From: Cryptomeria japonica
Lineage: Eukaryota; Streptophyta; Pinopsida; Cupressales; Cupressaceae
Assembly: GCF_030272615.1 (NCBI RefSeq)
Contig: NC_081410.1
Location: 284,579,957 to 284,643,956 of the forward strand
DNA: 64,000 nucleotides
Reading direction: 5' to 3'
The notes below the pieces were generated by a model. It worked only from the letters and a program-made list of their open reading frames with translations, was not told the DNA's origin and did not search any database. The translations under genes were made by a program, and so were the position numbers. Below are positions 10,919-21,706 of the stretch, one piece after another. Positions within the stretch are counted from its first letter, which is position 1. The number at the start of each line of letters is the position of its first letter.

Positions 10919-11775
10919 TAATGAGCGTGAGAGAGAATAGGGTTGAAGAGTTCAACCAGCAACAGTGAGGCAACCGATAGTCTGCCATTGAGTCTGAGAA
11001 AGGAGTATACCGGTGGTGAAAGAATCAACAAAGAAGAGTCATAGAATATTGTAGAGAAGGCAAGCTAAGAACCAATAGGAATGAGATGGTAGACATCTGA
11101 CTAAGTTACCAAGACTAGTGGTCTATAGCAGCAGTGTGGCAGAGAGAAGAACCGATAGAGAGAAGAACCAACAAGGAAAAAGAAGAGGCTAAACCAGCAA
11201 AGATGCACCAGAGAGTGAGTTGTAGTAGGAGATAAGGTTGTTGTAGTGAAAAGGTGAAGAGAGAACTGACAAAGATCTATAGAGAGGAGAACTAGTGAAG
11301 AGACATACATGAGAGTTACAAAGTTCTTTTGTGACAAGAAGATAACTATTGTATTCAAAGTATGATTTTGTAATCACTGAGTTGGAGCTCAGTGCAAGGG
11401 TTGGTGCTCCTTGGGTTGGTGCCCTAAAATTAGGGGTTGGTTATCCTTGGGTTGGTTCCCTAAAGTGGGAGTGGTACTCCTTGGGTTGTTCCCCTAAATA
11501 TTGTAACTGAGGTTTTCATTGTGAGGTTGGATTGGAGTAGTAGTCTCTAGCAACACTTCTCACTGAGGTTTTTCCCATCTTGGGTTTTCCTCATACATAT
11601 GGTATTATGTGGTGTCCCTTTTTATATGTGATTGCATTTGTCTCATTCTCCCTTCTAACCAGTAAGTCTTACTTATGTTAGATCTATTAACTAGTTTAAA
11701 CACAGGTTGGAAAAGGGCTAAGTTTGGAAATCACTAATTTACCCACCCTCTCGGTGACATATAGTGTTCAACAAT

Positions 11776-11787
11776 TGGTATCAGAGC
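11776..11787 (+). other. Primer-binding site, initiator tRNA-Met type
   Basis: TGGTATCAGAGC starts two bases after the 5' LTR end. It is the standard plant Copia priming site, complementary to the 3' end of initiator tRNA-Met. It fixes the right boundary of the 5' LTR. Confidence 0.95.
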
Positions 11788-11914
11788 CTAGGTTCCCTAT
11801 TGATAAGATTTCTCTAGCTTGGGTAGATTTTGGTATTTTAACATAATAGTGTGTTTTGTGTCAATCCCTACTCTTGTATTTGATGGTTAAAATTTTCCTA
11901 TTTGGAGTTGTAGG

Positions 11915-13678
11915 ATGGAAGTCTACCTATCCTCTTTAGGGTTTGATGTATGGATCTCGGTTGTAAATGGCTCCCCTAGTAAAGTGAGTCCTCCCTCGAT
12001 TTTGATGCAAAAAGAAGAAACAAGTGTAATGATATAGAAATGAAGGCTATACTCTATGGGTTATTAGATGATGTCTCCTCATAGGTAGATAGTTGTAGAT
12101 CGACAAAAAGCTTATGGGACAGATTGAAGAAGCTCTATGGAAATGAGCCTACCATTGCAGAATTAGTTGGTGAAGATAAGATGAGAAATACAACTCATGT
12201 ATCTATAGGTGATGAATACAGATCTGTTAGCAACCATGATAATGATGAAGAAGGAACCCACCTCTTCATTGCTCAAGAATCAATAGATGAGAGACACACA
12301 TCTGATAATGATCATGCAGATCATTCCTATCGTGCGAGATGTGTTTGGCAGTGATAGTGAAGGTGAAAAAGAAGAAGAAGAAGTAGAAGTTGACCTTGAA
12401 GGAGAACTTGTAAGTGCACTCAAAGAACTTAGTTGAGTGAGGAATGAGTACAATTTATTCAAGAATGCTGTAATTGTGGAGTAGAACCGGTTGATCAGAT
12501 GCCTTGAAGAATTTGAGAAATGTGTCTCAGAATTAAAGACTCGACAAGAAGACACCAAGGTGTGCTGGTGTAATGATTTAGAATCTAAGGTAGAAGTCAA
12601 GGATAAAGAATATCAACAACTAGTAGGAGAAATGGAGATTCTCCAAAATGAGCTTGAGAAATGTGAGGATGAGCTCAAGGTAAGAATCTAGTTTGATGGC
12701 AGCAGTGATGCATTAGACAAAATGTTGAAAAGAAAAAGCATGCCAAGGATACCAATGGATTAGGCAGTGGTGTCGGTGAATTCTCCACCAACAAGATTAT
12801 CCCCCACAATGAAATTTTGTTTGTCTCCTCAAATGGAAATGGTAAGGGTCAGACCTTTATAGCTAGAGATGCTCCCCGGAAGAAGATTGATCTAACTGCA
12901 ATCGGTGAAGACATGGAGTCAAGGTTGAATACCAGTGCTACAAGAAGGAGAAACAATAAGGACCCCAAAAGAAAAGGAAATATGGGAAAAGCTAGCTTCA
13001 TTAGAAGCAAGAACATTAGAAGACCCCCTACTAGTAGAAGACAATGAAATTCTACCACCCACAAGACAAAGCAAGTGTGGCAAAAGAAGATATCAGATGG
13101 AAGAGTTGCAGAGTATGGACAATGTAGGAGCCATTCTTGGAGAAGCAGAAATGGAGATGCCAAACCAGTAAGATCTCCACATGCGTGGGAAAACAAATTT
13201 TTAAGTTTTGTGCCCCCTTTCTCTGGTTACTATTTTGCATGTAAAGAATATGGACATAGGGAAGATGAATGCATAATGAAGTCTAGGAATAGAAGGTATG
13301 TTCTTCCTAGAAACAATAATGTCATCTGTTGGAGGTGTAATGGCTTTGGCCATAAAAGTCATAACTACAGAAGGATGAACTTGTAATCACATGACAACTA
13401 GTGTAGCAGCTATGTTCAACATAGAAATGGATATAGAGCATATGAGAGACAAAATGCTGCATGGAACAAAAATAAGTGTTTTTGTTCCTACAAGATCAAT
13501 AGGACCACTGGTTCTGGTAGCCGGTTACAATAGCATGACCAGAAGAAGATGGTCAAACTGGTTTGACAGAAGTTCCCCCAATCATGTGTTTTGCATGAAC
13601 ATTGTTTGCTTCTACAACAATGTCTCCGGTCATGTGGTAGAATTCGGCAATGCAAGGACCAATCAAAAAATAGGGTAA
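11915..13678 (+). pseudogene. gag: Copia B Gag relic
   Basis: Gag starts around MEVYLSSLGFDVWISVVNG at 11915, the usual N-terminal pattern of Copia Gag. After frameshifts it continues with SLWDRLKKLYGNEP near 12110, an acidic region, and a predicted coiled coil (RLIRCLEEFEKCVSELK and following, 12491-12691). The nucleocapsid part at 13075-13386 has two knuckle-like motifs, ACKEYGHREDEC and CWRCNGFGHKSHNY. Each lacks one zinc ligand. A third weak knuckle (CFYNNVSGHVVEFG) lies near 13610-13650. No protease motif follows. Gag would form the particle and bind the RNA. Several stops (12050s, 12354, 12436, 12691) and frame changes make this copy non-coding. Confidence 0.7.
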
Positions 13679-13679
13679 G

Positions 13680-15131
13680 ACCTCCTCCCAAGACTGAAAA
13701 TGCGAAGAAGAATGAGACCAAGCAGGTATTGAGGAAGAAGTGAGAAGAAGCAATCATGGACCAACATTGTGTATTCAACGCACAGCTGATATCTCCTAAG
13801 GCTTAAAGAATATGCATGACCTTAGGGGGAGTAGTACACTAACATTATCATTCACCCCCTCACTAAAAGAGAATATGTGGAAGAACAAGTTGCTACTAGT
13901 ATGAAGGAAGGAAATGAGATTGTAAGTGTGTGTAGTGGTTGCCTTGTCTACACATCTACAGATGAAAGATGGATCACTACTGCATGTGTCAATGGTCTGC
14001 AATTGGGATCAGATGCAAATTGACATAAGAAGACATAAGTTACAGGTAGGTGCTCTCGTAGTGATGATGGATCGGTACAAGAAACTAGTATGTGCAGGAT
14101 GTTACCGATATGTATGCTAATAGGCACTTGTAGGTTATGTAAGATAATAAGGTCCAGGATCATTTCATTAACTTCAATAGTGTGGAATGAGGAGTTTGTC
14201 TGAGGTGGTGCTAATGAATACCTGAATGACATATGATGGCCTGGTTGTTGATCATTTATGCATGCATCTTTTTTGGGCTAACTGGTTTGATTTATGGCAC
14301 GATGATGATATTGTATGGAATTGTGTACATCCAGGATCATGCCATAGGCTATGGTAGATATAATAAAGCTAATAGATCATTAGATTGATCACATATGCAC
14401 AACTCAACCAATATATGGTAAAGATTGGAACTCTGAATTTGGACCTAACTAATAATATGGACCTGAGATGCATGACTCAGGGGGAGTTGACAACCATGTT
14501 TTATGACTTCTATTAATTTTTTTTGACACAGAGGGTGTGTAAGTGTCTATGGATGTACCAGTATGTTTTTGTCTTTGGAGGTATCTGGGATTGTGAGATA
14601 TTTCAATGCCTATTCAATTGAAATCAAAACTGGATCACCATAAGTGTTGCTTGCTAAGAGGGAAATTTACCTTCATAAGAGAACATACATTTGGTATTGA
14701 AAGAGATAAAATTGGTATCAGTGTTAGGCTCAACACTTGATATTAGCATTTTTGGGTTAGAATGGCTTTTGCATATCAAGGGGAGATGATGCAATTTGAT
14801 CAATAGGTATGTTGTGACACATGGGCCTTCAATTGGTTTCAGTCTTGCATATGAATTTGGATCCCATTTTACATATACACTTGGCTGTTGAATAATTGGT
14901 GTCAGTTGATGGTCAAGCCCTCCATCTCAAATGTTGTGATTTGAGAGGATGCAAAGTATGAAGGTTAAAGGAGAAGATACATATGGTAGAGAGAAAAAGG
15001 GGAGAAAAATCTGTCAGTTCTCAGTAGACACAAGGAGGAGAGAAATTCTATTAGTACCCTTTGCCATTGTTGTCAAAGGGGGTGAAACAATCTGTAGTAT
15101 GCCGGATACTACATGTGTTGACATCAATGCC
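13680..15131 (+). other. Non-coding 3' interior of Copia B
   Basis: No integrase, RT or RNase H motif was found in any frame. The stretch is densely stopped. It contains purine-rich pieces such as CAAGGGGAGATGATGC near 14778 and AAAGGGGGTGAAAC near 15075 that resemble the true polypurine tract. It looks like the remains of a deleted pol region, or spacer kept for size. Confidence 0.5.
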
Positions 15132-15142
15132 AAAGGGGGAGA
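15132..15142 (+). other. Polypurine tract of Copia B
   Basis: AAAGGGGGAGA ends one base before the 3' LTR and would prime plus-strand DNA synthesis. Copia F has the same tract on the minus strand. Confidence 0.9.
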
Positions 15143-15143
15143 T

Positions 15144-17540
15144 TGTTGGCATTGTGTTGTCATTGATGTCAACCGATATAGGATGGAAACCGATATAAGA
15201 GATGTATGTGCAGCATTGTCATTGATGCATACCAGATGTGATGTACTTGATGTCACCTAGCTTAGCTGGTCACTGGTAAGGGAGAGAATGCCATTCAACA
15301 CAATGGTCATTGGAGTCACTAGTACACAAGTTAGTGTTTGACTTGTGTTGAGGATATGGACAGGAGACCAGTATGATATAACAACTGATAAATGATGACA
15401 ACTCTAAGAGAGCAAGATGTTGGTCGATTGATTGTGATGAAGAGGGGGAATAATCACATCAACAATGGAGGTGAAGTATGTGCAAGCCATTGGTATGCTA
15501 TGTGGATGTCAAATAGTAGGACTCCCATTGGATAAAGATGCAGTCATGATTTGAAGAGGTGACTCACAGTGAATGTGCCTCAACCGGATCACATGTGCCT
15601 ATTTCAAGATATGTTGCTCAAATAGGAAAGCCACACTAGTGTATTACAGTTGTAGATGACAAGGATCCACTCTCATTGGTAAGTGGATCTTATCTCCTAT
15701 TATGCATGGACTACATCATAGTCCTCCAAGATAAGAGAGAAGAGTAGAAGGCAAGTGATTGAAGGCTCACACCAGATGAACTGGTGAAACACTAAGTTGC
15801 CTTAGGTGCATGAGATCAGGGATAAGCACTGGATCAGCCAGGTAGACATGATGACTTGTCGGTATAGAGATTAAAGGATATGGTTGTCACTTCGACAAAC
15901 ATGTTAATAGAAGAATCAGTCTAATGAATGAAGAAGGTAAAGGTGAGAAGTTGTAGATAGATTGAGCATGTTGGAGATTGATGACATGATGTCATTGAGG
16001 TGTTTACCAGTAAGTATGTCCACCGATAATGGTGTCAAAGTATAGATGCAGAAGGCTCCCATTTGATGATGATGTGGATGAGGTAGGTTAGCATGTGTGT
16101 TGATTGGTTTAGGTGCTCCATTGGAAGAGAAGCAAAACACAAGGTTGAAGGAAGACTAGTTAGGGTATAACTGGTAGAGTTTTTGAACTAATAGATGAGC
16201 TCAGTTGTGTAATTGGTTGGTGATCCTATCCAAACCAACATAACCAACCTAATAAGTCAATGAGGTCATTGGTGACTGGTCCAACATTTCTGATGACTGC
16301 GATGCTCAAGGAAGAAAAATAGAGGATTGCAGATCATGATGAAGGAAACATTAGAGATCTAGAAAAGACTGATCTTGAAGATTGAAGAGGATGAAGGAAA
16401 TTGCATCACTCACATGATCGATCAAACAAAAGGCTGAAAAACATTCTATAGATGGCTAAATAGAGAAGACGTGTTCCACAAGATAGATAGATGGGCGATA
16501 CTCATTGACTGAGTGTTGAACATTGATCAAGGACATGATATAATATTGGATTTGATATGTCATGATGATCAGAGATTAGATCGGATGCAGATTTAGTGCA
16601 TGAAGAAACCCTAACTGCCTAAAGTTTGAATTGGTTTTTGGCGAGAAGACTTATTTATAAATATGCAAGAATGTAGTTGTTGAGTGATAGAGTGGTGTTG
16701 CTGGTAAAGAAGTGAAATTAGTCAAGTGCTCAAGAAGAAGAAGAAGAGACTAAGTGTGAGAGAGAATAGGATTGATGAGTTCAACTAGCAACAATGAGGC
16801 AACCGGTAGTCTACCATTGAGTCTAAGAAAGGAGTTTACTTGTGGTGAAAGAACTGATAGAGAAGAGTCATAGAACATTGCAGAGAAGGAAAGCTGAGAA
16901 CCGATAGGAATCAGATTGTAGACATCAGACTAATTTACCAAGACTAGTTTTGGATAGAAGTAGTGTGGTAGAGAGAAGAACCAATAGAGAGAAGAATCAA
17001 AAAAGAAGAAGGAGAGGCTGAACTAGCAAAGGTACAACAGACAGTGAGTTGCAGTAGGAGATAAGGTTGCTGAAGTGAAAAGGTGAAGAGAGAAATGATA
17101 GAGATTTGTAGAGAGGAGAACCGGTGAAGAGACATACATGAGAGTTAAAAATTTATTTTGTAACAAGAAGATAACTATTTTATTCAAAATATTATTTTGT
17201 AATCACTGAGTTGGAACATGGTGAAGGGGTTCGTGCCCTAAAGCATGAGTGGTACTCCTTGGGTTGGTGCCCTAAATTTTGTAAAAGAGGTTTTCATTGT
17301 GAGGCTGGTAGTCTCCAACAACATTTCTCATTGAGGTTTTTACCATCTTGGGTTTTCCTCATACATATGGTGTTATGTGGTGTCCCTTTTTATGTGTGAT
17401 TACATTTGTGTCATTCTCTCTTCTAACTGGTAAGTCTTAGTTATGTTAGATCTGTTACCATTTTAAACACATAGATTGGAAAAGGGCTGTTTGGAAATCA
17501 CTAATTCACCCCCCCTCTTAGTAATATCTAGTGTTCAACA
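15144..17540 (+). repeat. Copia B 3' LTR (2397 bp)
   Basis: This complete LTR runs from TGTTGGCATT to TGTTCAACA. It holds the TATA box at 16654-16663, a short GAA tract and the GGTTTTCCTCATACATATGG block. It is the reference for recognising the broken 5' copy. The LTR is long for Copia and is non-coding. Confidence 0.9.
16654..16663 (+). promoter_or_regulatory. TATA box of Copia B 3' LTR
   Basis: TTTATAAATA matches the 5' LTR box. The upstream E2F-like site reads TTTTTGGCGA here, one change from the 5' LTR copy. Confidence 0.5.
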
Positions 17541-17578
17541 AATCTAACCTAGGAACAAAGTAGTTCAAACCTCAAAGC

Positions 17579-18728
17579 AGCGCTTGAGGTGTATCCCATT
17601 GACTAGGATAGGTAGAACATTTCCATCCATTGTTGAAATTTGGAAAGCATTATGCTCTTTGCATTTAGAAATGATGAATGGGTCACTCCACATGTTGTCA
17701 AACTTAATGTTCTTTCCTGGCCTACTCTTAAGTTCATCCCCCCTTAGTACAATGTCTCACTATTTGAAAATTCTAGGGACTGCTTTTCTGTCAAGAGTTC
17801 TTTTTGTTAGGAGTTGTTGATACTGTAGTGTCTTCATGGCTCTGTCCCTGTCTTCTTCCAACTCTAAAAGCTGAGAATATCTTATTGCCATAGGATCATT
17901 TTCTTCAAACAACATCAATTGATTAGCAATGTCAAGTGCATGAAGTTCAATAGAGATGGGCAATCTAGCCTCCTTACCATACATAAGAACATAAGGAGAG
18001 TTACCAATAGACTTCTTAGGTATTATCTTATCTGCCCATAAGGCAGCCTTTAGCTTTGTATACAAATCCCTCTGGTTGTCCTAGAAAGTCCTTTTAATGA
18101 TCTTAATCTCATTCTTATTTGTAGATTCTGCCAAACCATTACCCTGTGGATAATAGTTAGAAGATGTATTCAAGTAAATGTCATTCTTTACAACCCATTC
18201 CATTACTCTTATACCAACAAAAGCTAAGGCATTATCTAAAATTATAGATTCAGGCAGACCAAACCTGGTCACAATGTCTTCATAAAAAGTAAGGACTAAT
18301 GTCTCATTAGATTATTTCAAAGCTAAAGCTTCAGTCCATCATGTAAAGTAGTCTATTGTTGTAATTACCCACTGGTGACCTACACTAGAAGGTGGGTTAA
18401 TTGCACCAATGAAATATATGCCTCATCTCATAAAGGGTTTCTCAACCTGAATTGGTTGTAATGGCAATGCTGGCAGTCTCTCTTTGCCTACAAACATAAC
18501 ACATTTAACACATTTCCTAGCCCAAGCATGGGTATCTTTGAATAAGACCGACCAATAATAGCCAATTCTCATGATCTTAAATGTAGTAGTTCTTGGGGGG
18601 AAATGACCCCATGAATCATGGAACTCTTGTAATACTTTGTTGACCTGATCAATATCAACACATCTAAGAAGCACACCATTGTGGTCTTTTCTGAATAGAA
18701 CATTATCAATTAGCACATAAGGCATAGA
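17579..18728 (-). pseudogene. pol: Gypsy C integrase relic
   Basis: From the right, the zinc-binding part shows HDSWGHFPPRTTTFKIMRIG and KCVKC, the HHCC pattern. The core follows with WVITTIDYFT (first D), ESIILDNALAF (second D) and YYPQGNGLAESTNK (E) at 18100-18400. The C-terminal part includes SPYVLMYGKEARLPISIELH and, in another frame, NIKFDNMWSDPFIISK. It closes with GIHLKRCFEV and a stop near 17579. Stops occur at about 18424, 18330 and 18080, with a frameshift at about 17757. Integrase would insert the cDNA; the catalytic triad is legible but the gene is broken. Confidence 0.85.
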
Positions 18729-19280
18729 TTTTTTCTAAAATTCCTTCTCTTGGCTCTGTCAAGACCACATGGGCATTCACTTGTTTGCAAAAAGTGAATC
18801 ATTTCTTTCAACCAACTTGTTGGTTTTTCACTTGCAGTTGCATGATTGATGGCTAAAACTGCATCTTTCATGCTTTCTAGCTCTTGTATAGGCTCTTTAG
18901 CCATTTGCTCACACAGGCCTCTCCCTCTTACCAGCTTGGTGATTTTAATATCAATGTCATACTCCATCACCATAGTGATCCAATCTGCTCCTTACTCATT
19001 AAGATCCCCCCAAAGCAAAAATTGCTTGACACTAGGATGAACAACCATTAAATGAATCTTGTTGTTAGAGAGTAGATGTCTAAACTTTTTCAAGCTCTTA
19101 ACAATAGCTAATGCATGCTTCTCAACAAAACTATATCTCTGCTCAAAGTCTTCAAGAATCCTACTGAAAAATGCAATAGGTTGCTCAAAGCCTTCATCAT
19201 TTTTTTGTACAAGTATAATAGAAATGAAATCCATACTCCCATAATCATAAAGAATAAAGTCTTTAGAAAAAATGGGTTTA
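18729..19280 (-). pseudogene. pol: Gypsy C first (post-RT) RNase H, degenerate
   Basis: The domain sits in the normal Gypsy place after the RT. The layout is recognisable (SMDFISIILVQ, PIAFFSRIL, HALAIVKSLKKFRHLL, IHLMVVHPSVKQFL). The usual glutamate in the REALA-type motif reads KHALA, and the aspartate of the TDH-type motif reads VVHPS. Thus two expected catalytic acids are absent. A spacer with KITKLVRGRGLCEQMAKEP and a cysteine-containing tail leads to integrase. A frameshift separates it from the RT. Loss of catalysis here fits with a second RNase H elsewhere in the same pol. Confidence 0.7.
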
Positions 19281-20355
19281 TCAGAGTTGAGGCAGATTCT
19301 AAGGCTTCCTTCATTAGGTGGAAACTATGCTTGCCTTCCTTTGTCCAATTGAAAACAATATTCTTTTTAAACATTGAAATTAGAGGTTTCAAAAGTAAAG
19401 CAATATCAGGCATAAATCTCCTTACAACGTTAATTCTGCCAATGAAACTTTGCAAACCTTTCTTATGACTAGGTCGAGGCAGCTCTAGGATGGCTTTAAC
19501 TCTTTCAGGATCAATGGCTATACCATCTCTTGACACAATATGTCCTAGAATCTTACCTTCATGCACTGCAAAGATGCACTTTTTTGGATTTAGGGATATT
19601 CCAAATTCCCTACATCTTTCACACACTTGTCTTAAATGCATTAAGTGTTGATCTGCACTCTCAAAAAAAATTGTGATGTCAACAAGGTATGCCAGAACCA
19701 TTTAATACAATAGGCCTTTAAAGGCCATATCCATTGCCCTTTGAAAAGTGGTACCAATATTGGATAAGCCAAAAGGCATCCTTTTATAGGCTATAGTACC
19801 CTATTTGGTGGTAAAAGGAGTTTTAAATTGGTCTTCATCTTTAACCAGCACTTGGTTATAACCTGAATACCCATCCAGAAGGGAAAATATTTCTGAACTA
19901 GCTACCACTTGCAAAATTTGTTCCATTGAAGGAAGTGGATAGTGGCCTTTTAGAGAGGCTTTATTCAAGTCTCTAAAGTCTACACAAATCCTAATGTCCC
20001 CTTTTTCTTCCTAACAGGGACTAGTTTGGAAACCTAGCTAGTATGTTTAATCTCATGGATAATACCCCCCTCAATAAGCTTTGTCAACTCCTTAATCATT
20101 AGGGGTTCTAACTTGGGATTAAGTGGCCTTAGTTTTTTTTATTGGTTTGGCATTTGGCAAAATTTTGATGGTATGTTGTGCTACTTTAGGGTCAAATCTT
20201 ATAAGATCAGAGTACTCCCATGCAAAAATATCTAGAAAAACCTGACATAACTTAACAAAATCAGACTTTTCTTGTTGGGTATAGACTTTACCAACCTTAA
20301 GGAACTTATCCTTGGAAATATCAAACTCCTCATAGTGATCCTCCTTCACTTGCAT
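19281..20355 (-). pseudogene. pol: Gypsy C reverse transcriptase relic
   Basis: The RT begins near FDPKVAQHTIKILPNAKPIK at about 20200-20130. It continues with IRICVDFRDLNKASLKGHYP, FSLLDGYSGYNQV and AYKRMPFGLSNIGTTFQRAM. The active-site box reads AYLVDITIF at about 19690, where YLDD would be expected, so one catalytic aspartate is replaced by valine. The palm and thumb continue with GISLNPKKCIF, KILGHIVSRDGI and LQSFIGRINVVRRFMPD. Stops and frameshifts occur at 19700-20130. It is a typical Ty3/Gypsy RT in fold and motif order, but non-functional. Confidence 0.9.
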
Positions 20356-20639
20356 ACTATTTTTGTTCTTTTTAGATGGTCATCTGAACTAAAAATAGAT
20401 TCCAAGGTAACTAGGCCCTTAGGCAGCTTTTTAGACTTAAGCTGAATAATCTGATCATCATAGTAATGCTTTATCCTATCTTGATTTGCAATAGAAAAAA
20501 TATCTTCCTCCAATAGAAAACTTAATATTTGTTCATCACTATCAAGAACTTGCCAATTGGTATTATTGTCAAGAATTGAAGGTCTAACAACTACCTTCAC
20601 ATACTGTTGAACCTTCTCTCTGTTGATCTAATTTTTAAT

Positions 20640-21035
20640 TTTGAATTGAGCCCCCATAATAATTAGTCTATCTGCATGTTGTTTTTGACTTCAAGGTATA
20701 GATATAATTTTAAATGCATCAAATTCCTTAATTATATCCCATACCCTATGTTTATACATATTTAAAGTATCATTATTGGTAATATGTAAACCCCTCACAT
20801 TGTTCACAATTAACTCACTATCACCATGTACCTTAATGCAACAAACTCATATCTTCCTAACCCATTATAGACCTTGAATTGAACCTTCATACTCAACCAC
20901 ATTATTAGTACAAGAAAATGAAAATAAAAAAGAAGAATAATACTTATCACCTTGTGGGGATACAAGCATAGCACCTCCACCAACACCATTCTTACTTCTA
21001 CATCCATCAGAGTACATTTCCCATACCTCATTTTA
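20640..21035 (-). pseudogene. pol: Second RNase H of Gypsy C, located upstream of the RT
   Basis: On the minus strand this region encodes a domain with YSDGCRSKNGVGGGAMLVSP (first D), NNVVEYEG (E), VHGDSELIVNNVRG (D) and SQKQHADRLIIMGAQF (fourth D). It matches the second, archaeal-type RNase H known from plant Tat elements and shows the full DEDD set. Reading it needs frame changes and stop read-through. It lies between protease (21353-21706) and RT (20355 downward), joined to RT by a linker with VVVRPSILDNNTNWQV at 20346-20600. The same order is seen in Gypsy E at 63040-63480. The domain would remove RNA from RNA-DNA hybrids. Confidence 0.75.
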
Positions 21036-21352
21036 TTATTCTAAATTATGATCTGCAGCTTTAACCAGATTGGGAATAACAGATTCAGGCTCATGAATCA
21101 CATACATACCCATTCCAGTTTGTTCTATGATAGTGTGTTGATCACTTAAGGCATTTTTTGTTGCCCATTCATCTAAAAGGATGTCAAAAATATTATCTGT
21201 CTATGTCTTTTGTTTAGACATAGTAACATAATCACCATGATGAAGAATTACATAATTTTCATTCATGGCATGAGGAACATAAGGCTCAATGTGATTTTTA
21301 CTAAGCAACTCTGATTTTATAATGACCTTTGTTCCATACCTAGTTTTGAACA

Positions 21353-21706
21353 TCATATGAGACCAATCAGACGACAAATATACCCTCCAATCTTTTTTGT
21401 AAAGTCTCTAGATAGGCATAATTCGAAGTAAGGAGGAAGATCAATAACATAGATATCCTGGGCAATTGAAAAGTTGGGACATGCATGAAGAGTCGGGGTT
21501 GCATCTTTAACCAAACCTATGGTATTCATAGTTGATCCATCAAGCTGAACTGCTCCCTTTTCCAAGGTTTGATATTTTTGTCCTAATTGATCTATAATTT
21601 TCTTAGGCATGATAGAACTTGTGGCCCCACTATCAACCATACAGTTATGGACTAATTTATCACCTATAATTAATGAAACATAAAAAAAGAGGAGGCTTTC
21701 CATCAT
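21353..21706 (-). pseudogene. pol: Gypsy C protease
   Basis: The aspartic protease motif VDSGATSSIMPKKIIDQLG lies at about 21640-21580, with the classic DSGA triad. It is followed by GAVQLDGSTMNTIGLVKDA and the flap-like DLPPYFELCLSRDF. The domain would cut the Gag-Pol polyprotein. This open stretch of 117 codons is one of the cleaner parts of the element, and its active-site triad is intact. It joins gag by a frameshift near 21700. Confidence 0.8.

Larger units (their letters stand above)
9678..11773 (+). repeat. Copia B 5' LTR, second part
   Basis: Homology with the 3' LTR resumes at CATTTGAAGAGATGACTGAC and runs to TGTTCAACA at 11773. It includes the TATA box, an expanded GAA tract and a small tandem repeat of CCTTGGGTTGGTGCCCTAAA-like units at about 11395-11505. 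That repeat has about three units here against about two in the 3' LTR. Confidence 0.85.
6952..17540 (+). mobile_element. Copia element B, gag-only non-autonomous element with 2.4-kb LTRs
   Basis: Both LTRs begin TGTTGGCATT (6952 and 15144) and end TGTTCAACA (11773 and 17540). Flanking pentamers AATAT (6947-6951) and AATCT (17541-17545) match at four of five positions and are probably the decayed target-site duplication. A primer-binding site for initiator tRNA-Met and a polypurine tract are in place. The 3.4-kb interior encodes only a Gag-like protein; no protease, integrase or RT was found. It would have depended on enzymes of an autonomous Copia. The 5' LTR is interrupted by unrelated DNA at 7078 to about 9677. 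The element sits just downstream of the pol stop of Gypsy C, so it inserted into C. Confidence 0.85.

Noticed and set aside
10735-11031. Leucine-rich minus-strand open frame, possible membrane peptide
   Set aside because: The leucines come from the GAA microsatellite read on the other strand; it lies inside an LTR.
12849-13196. 115-codon minus-strand frame
   Set aside because: It is the antisense shadow of the Gag nucleocapsid region of Copia B.
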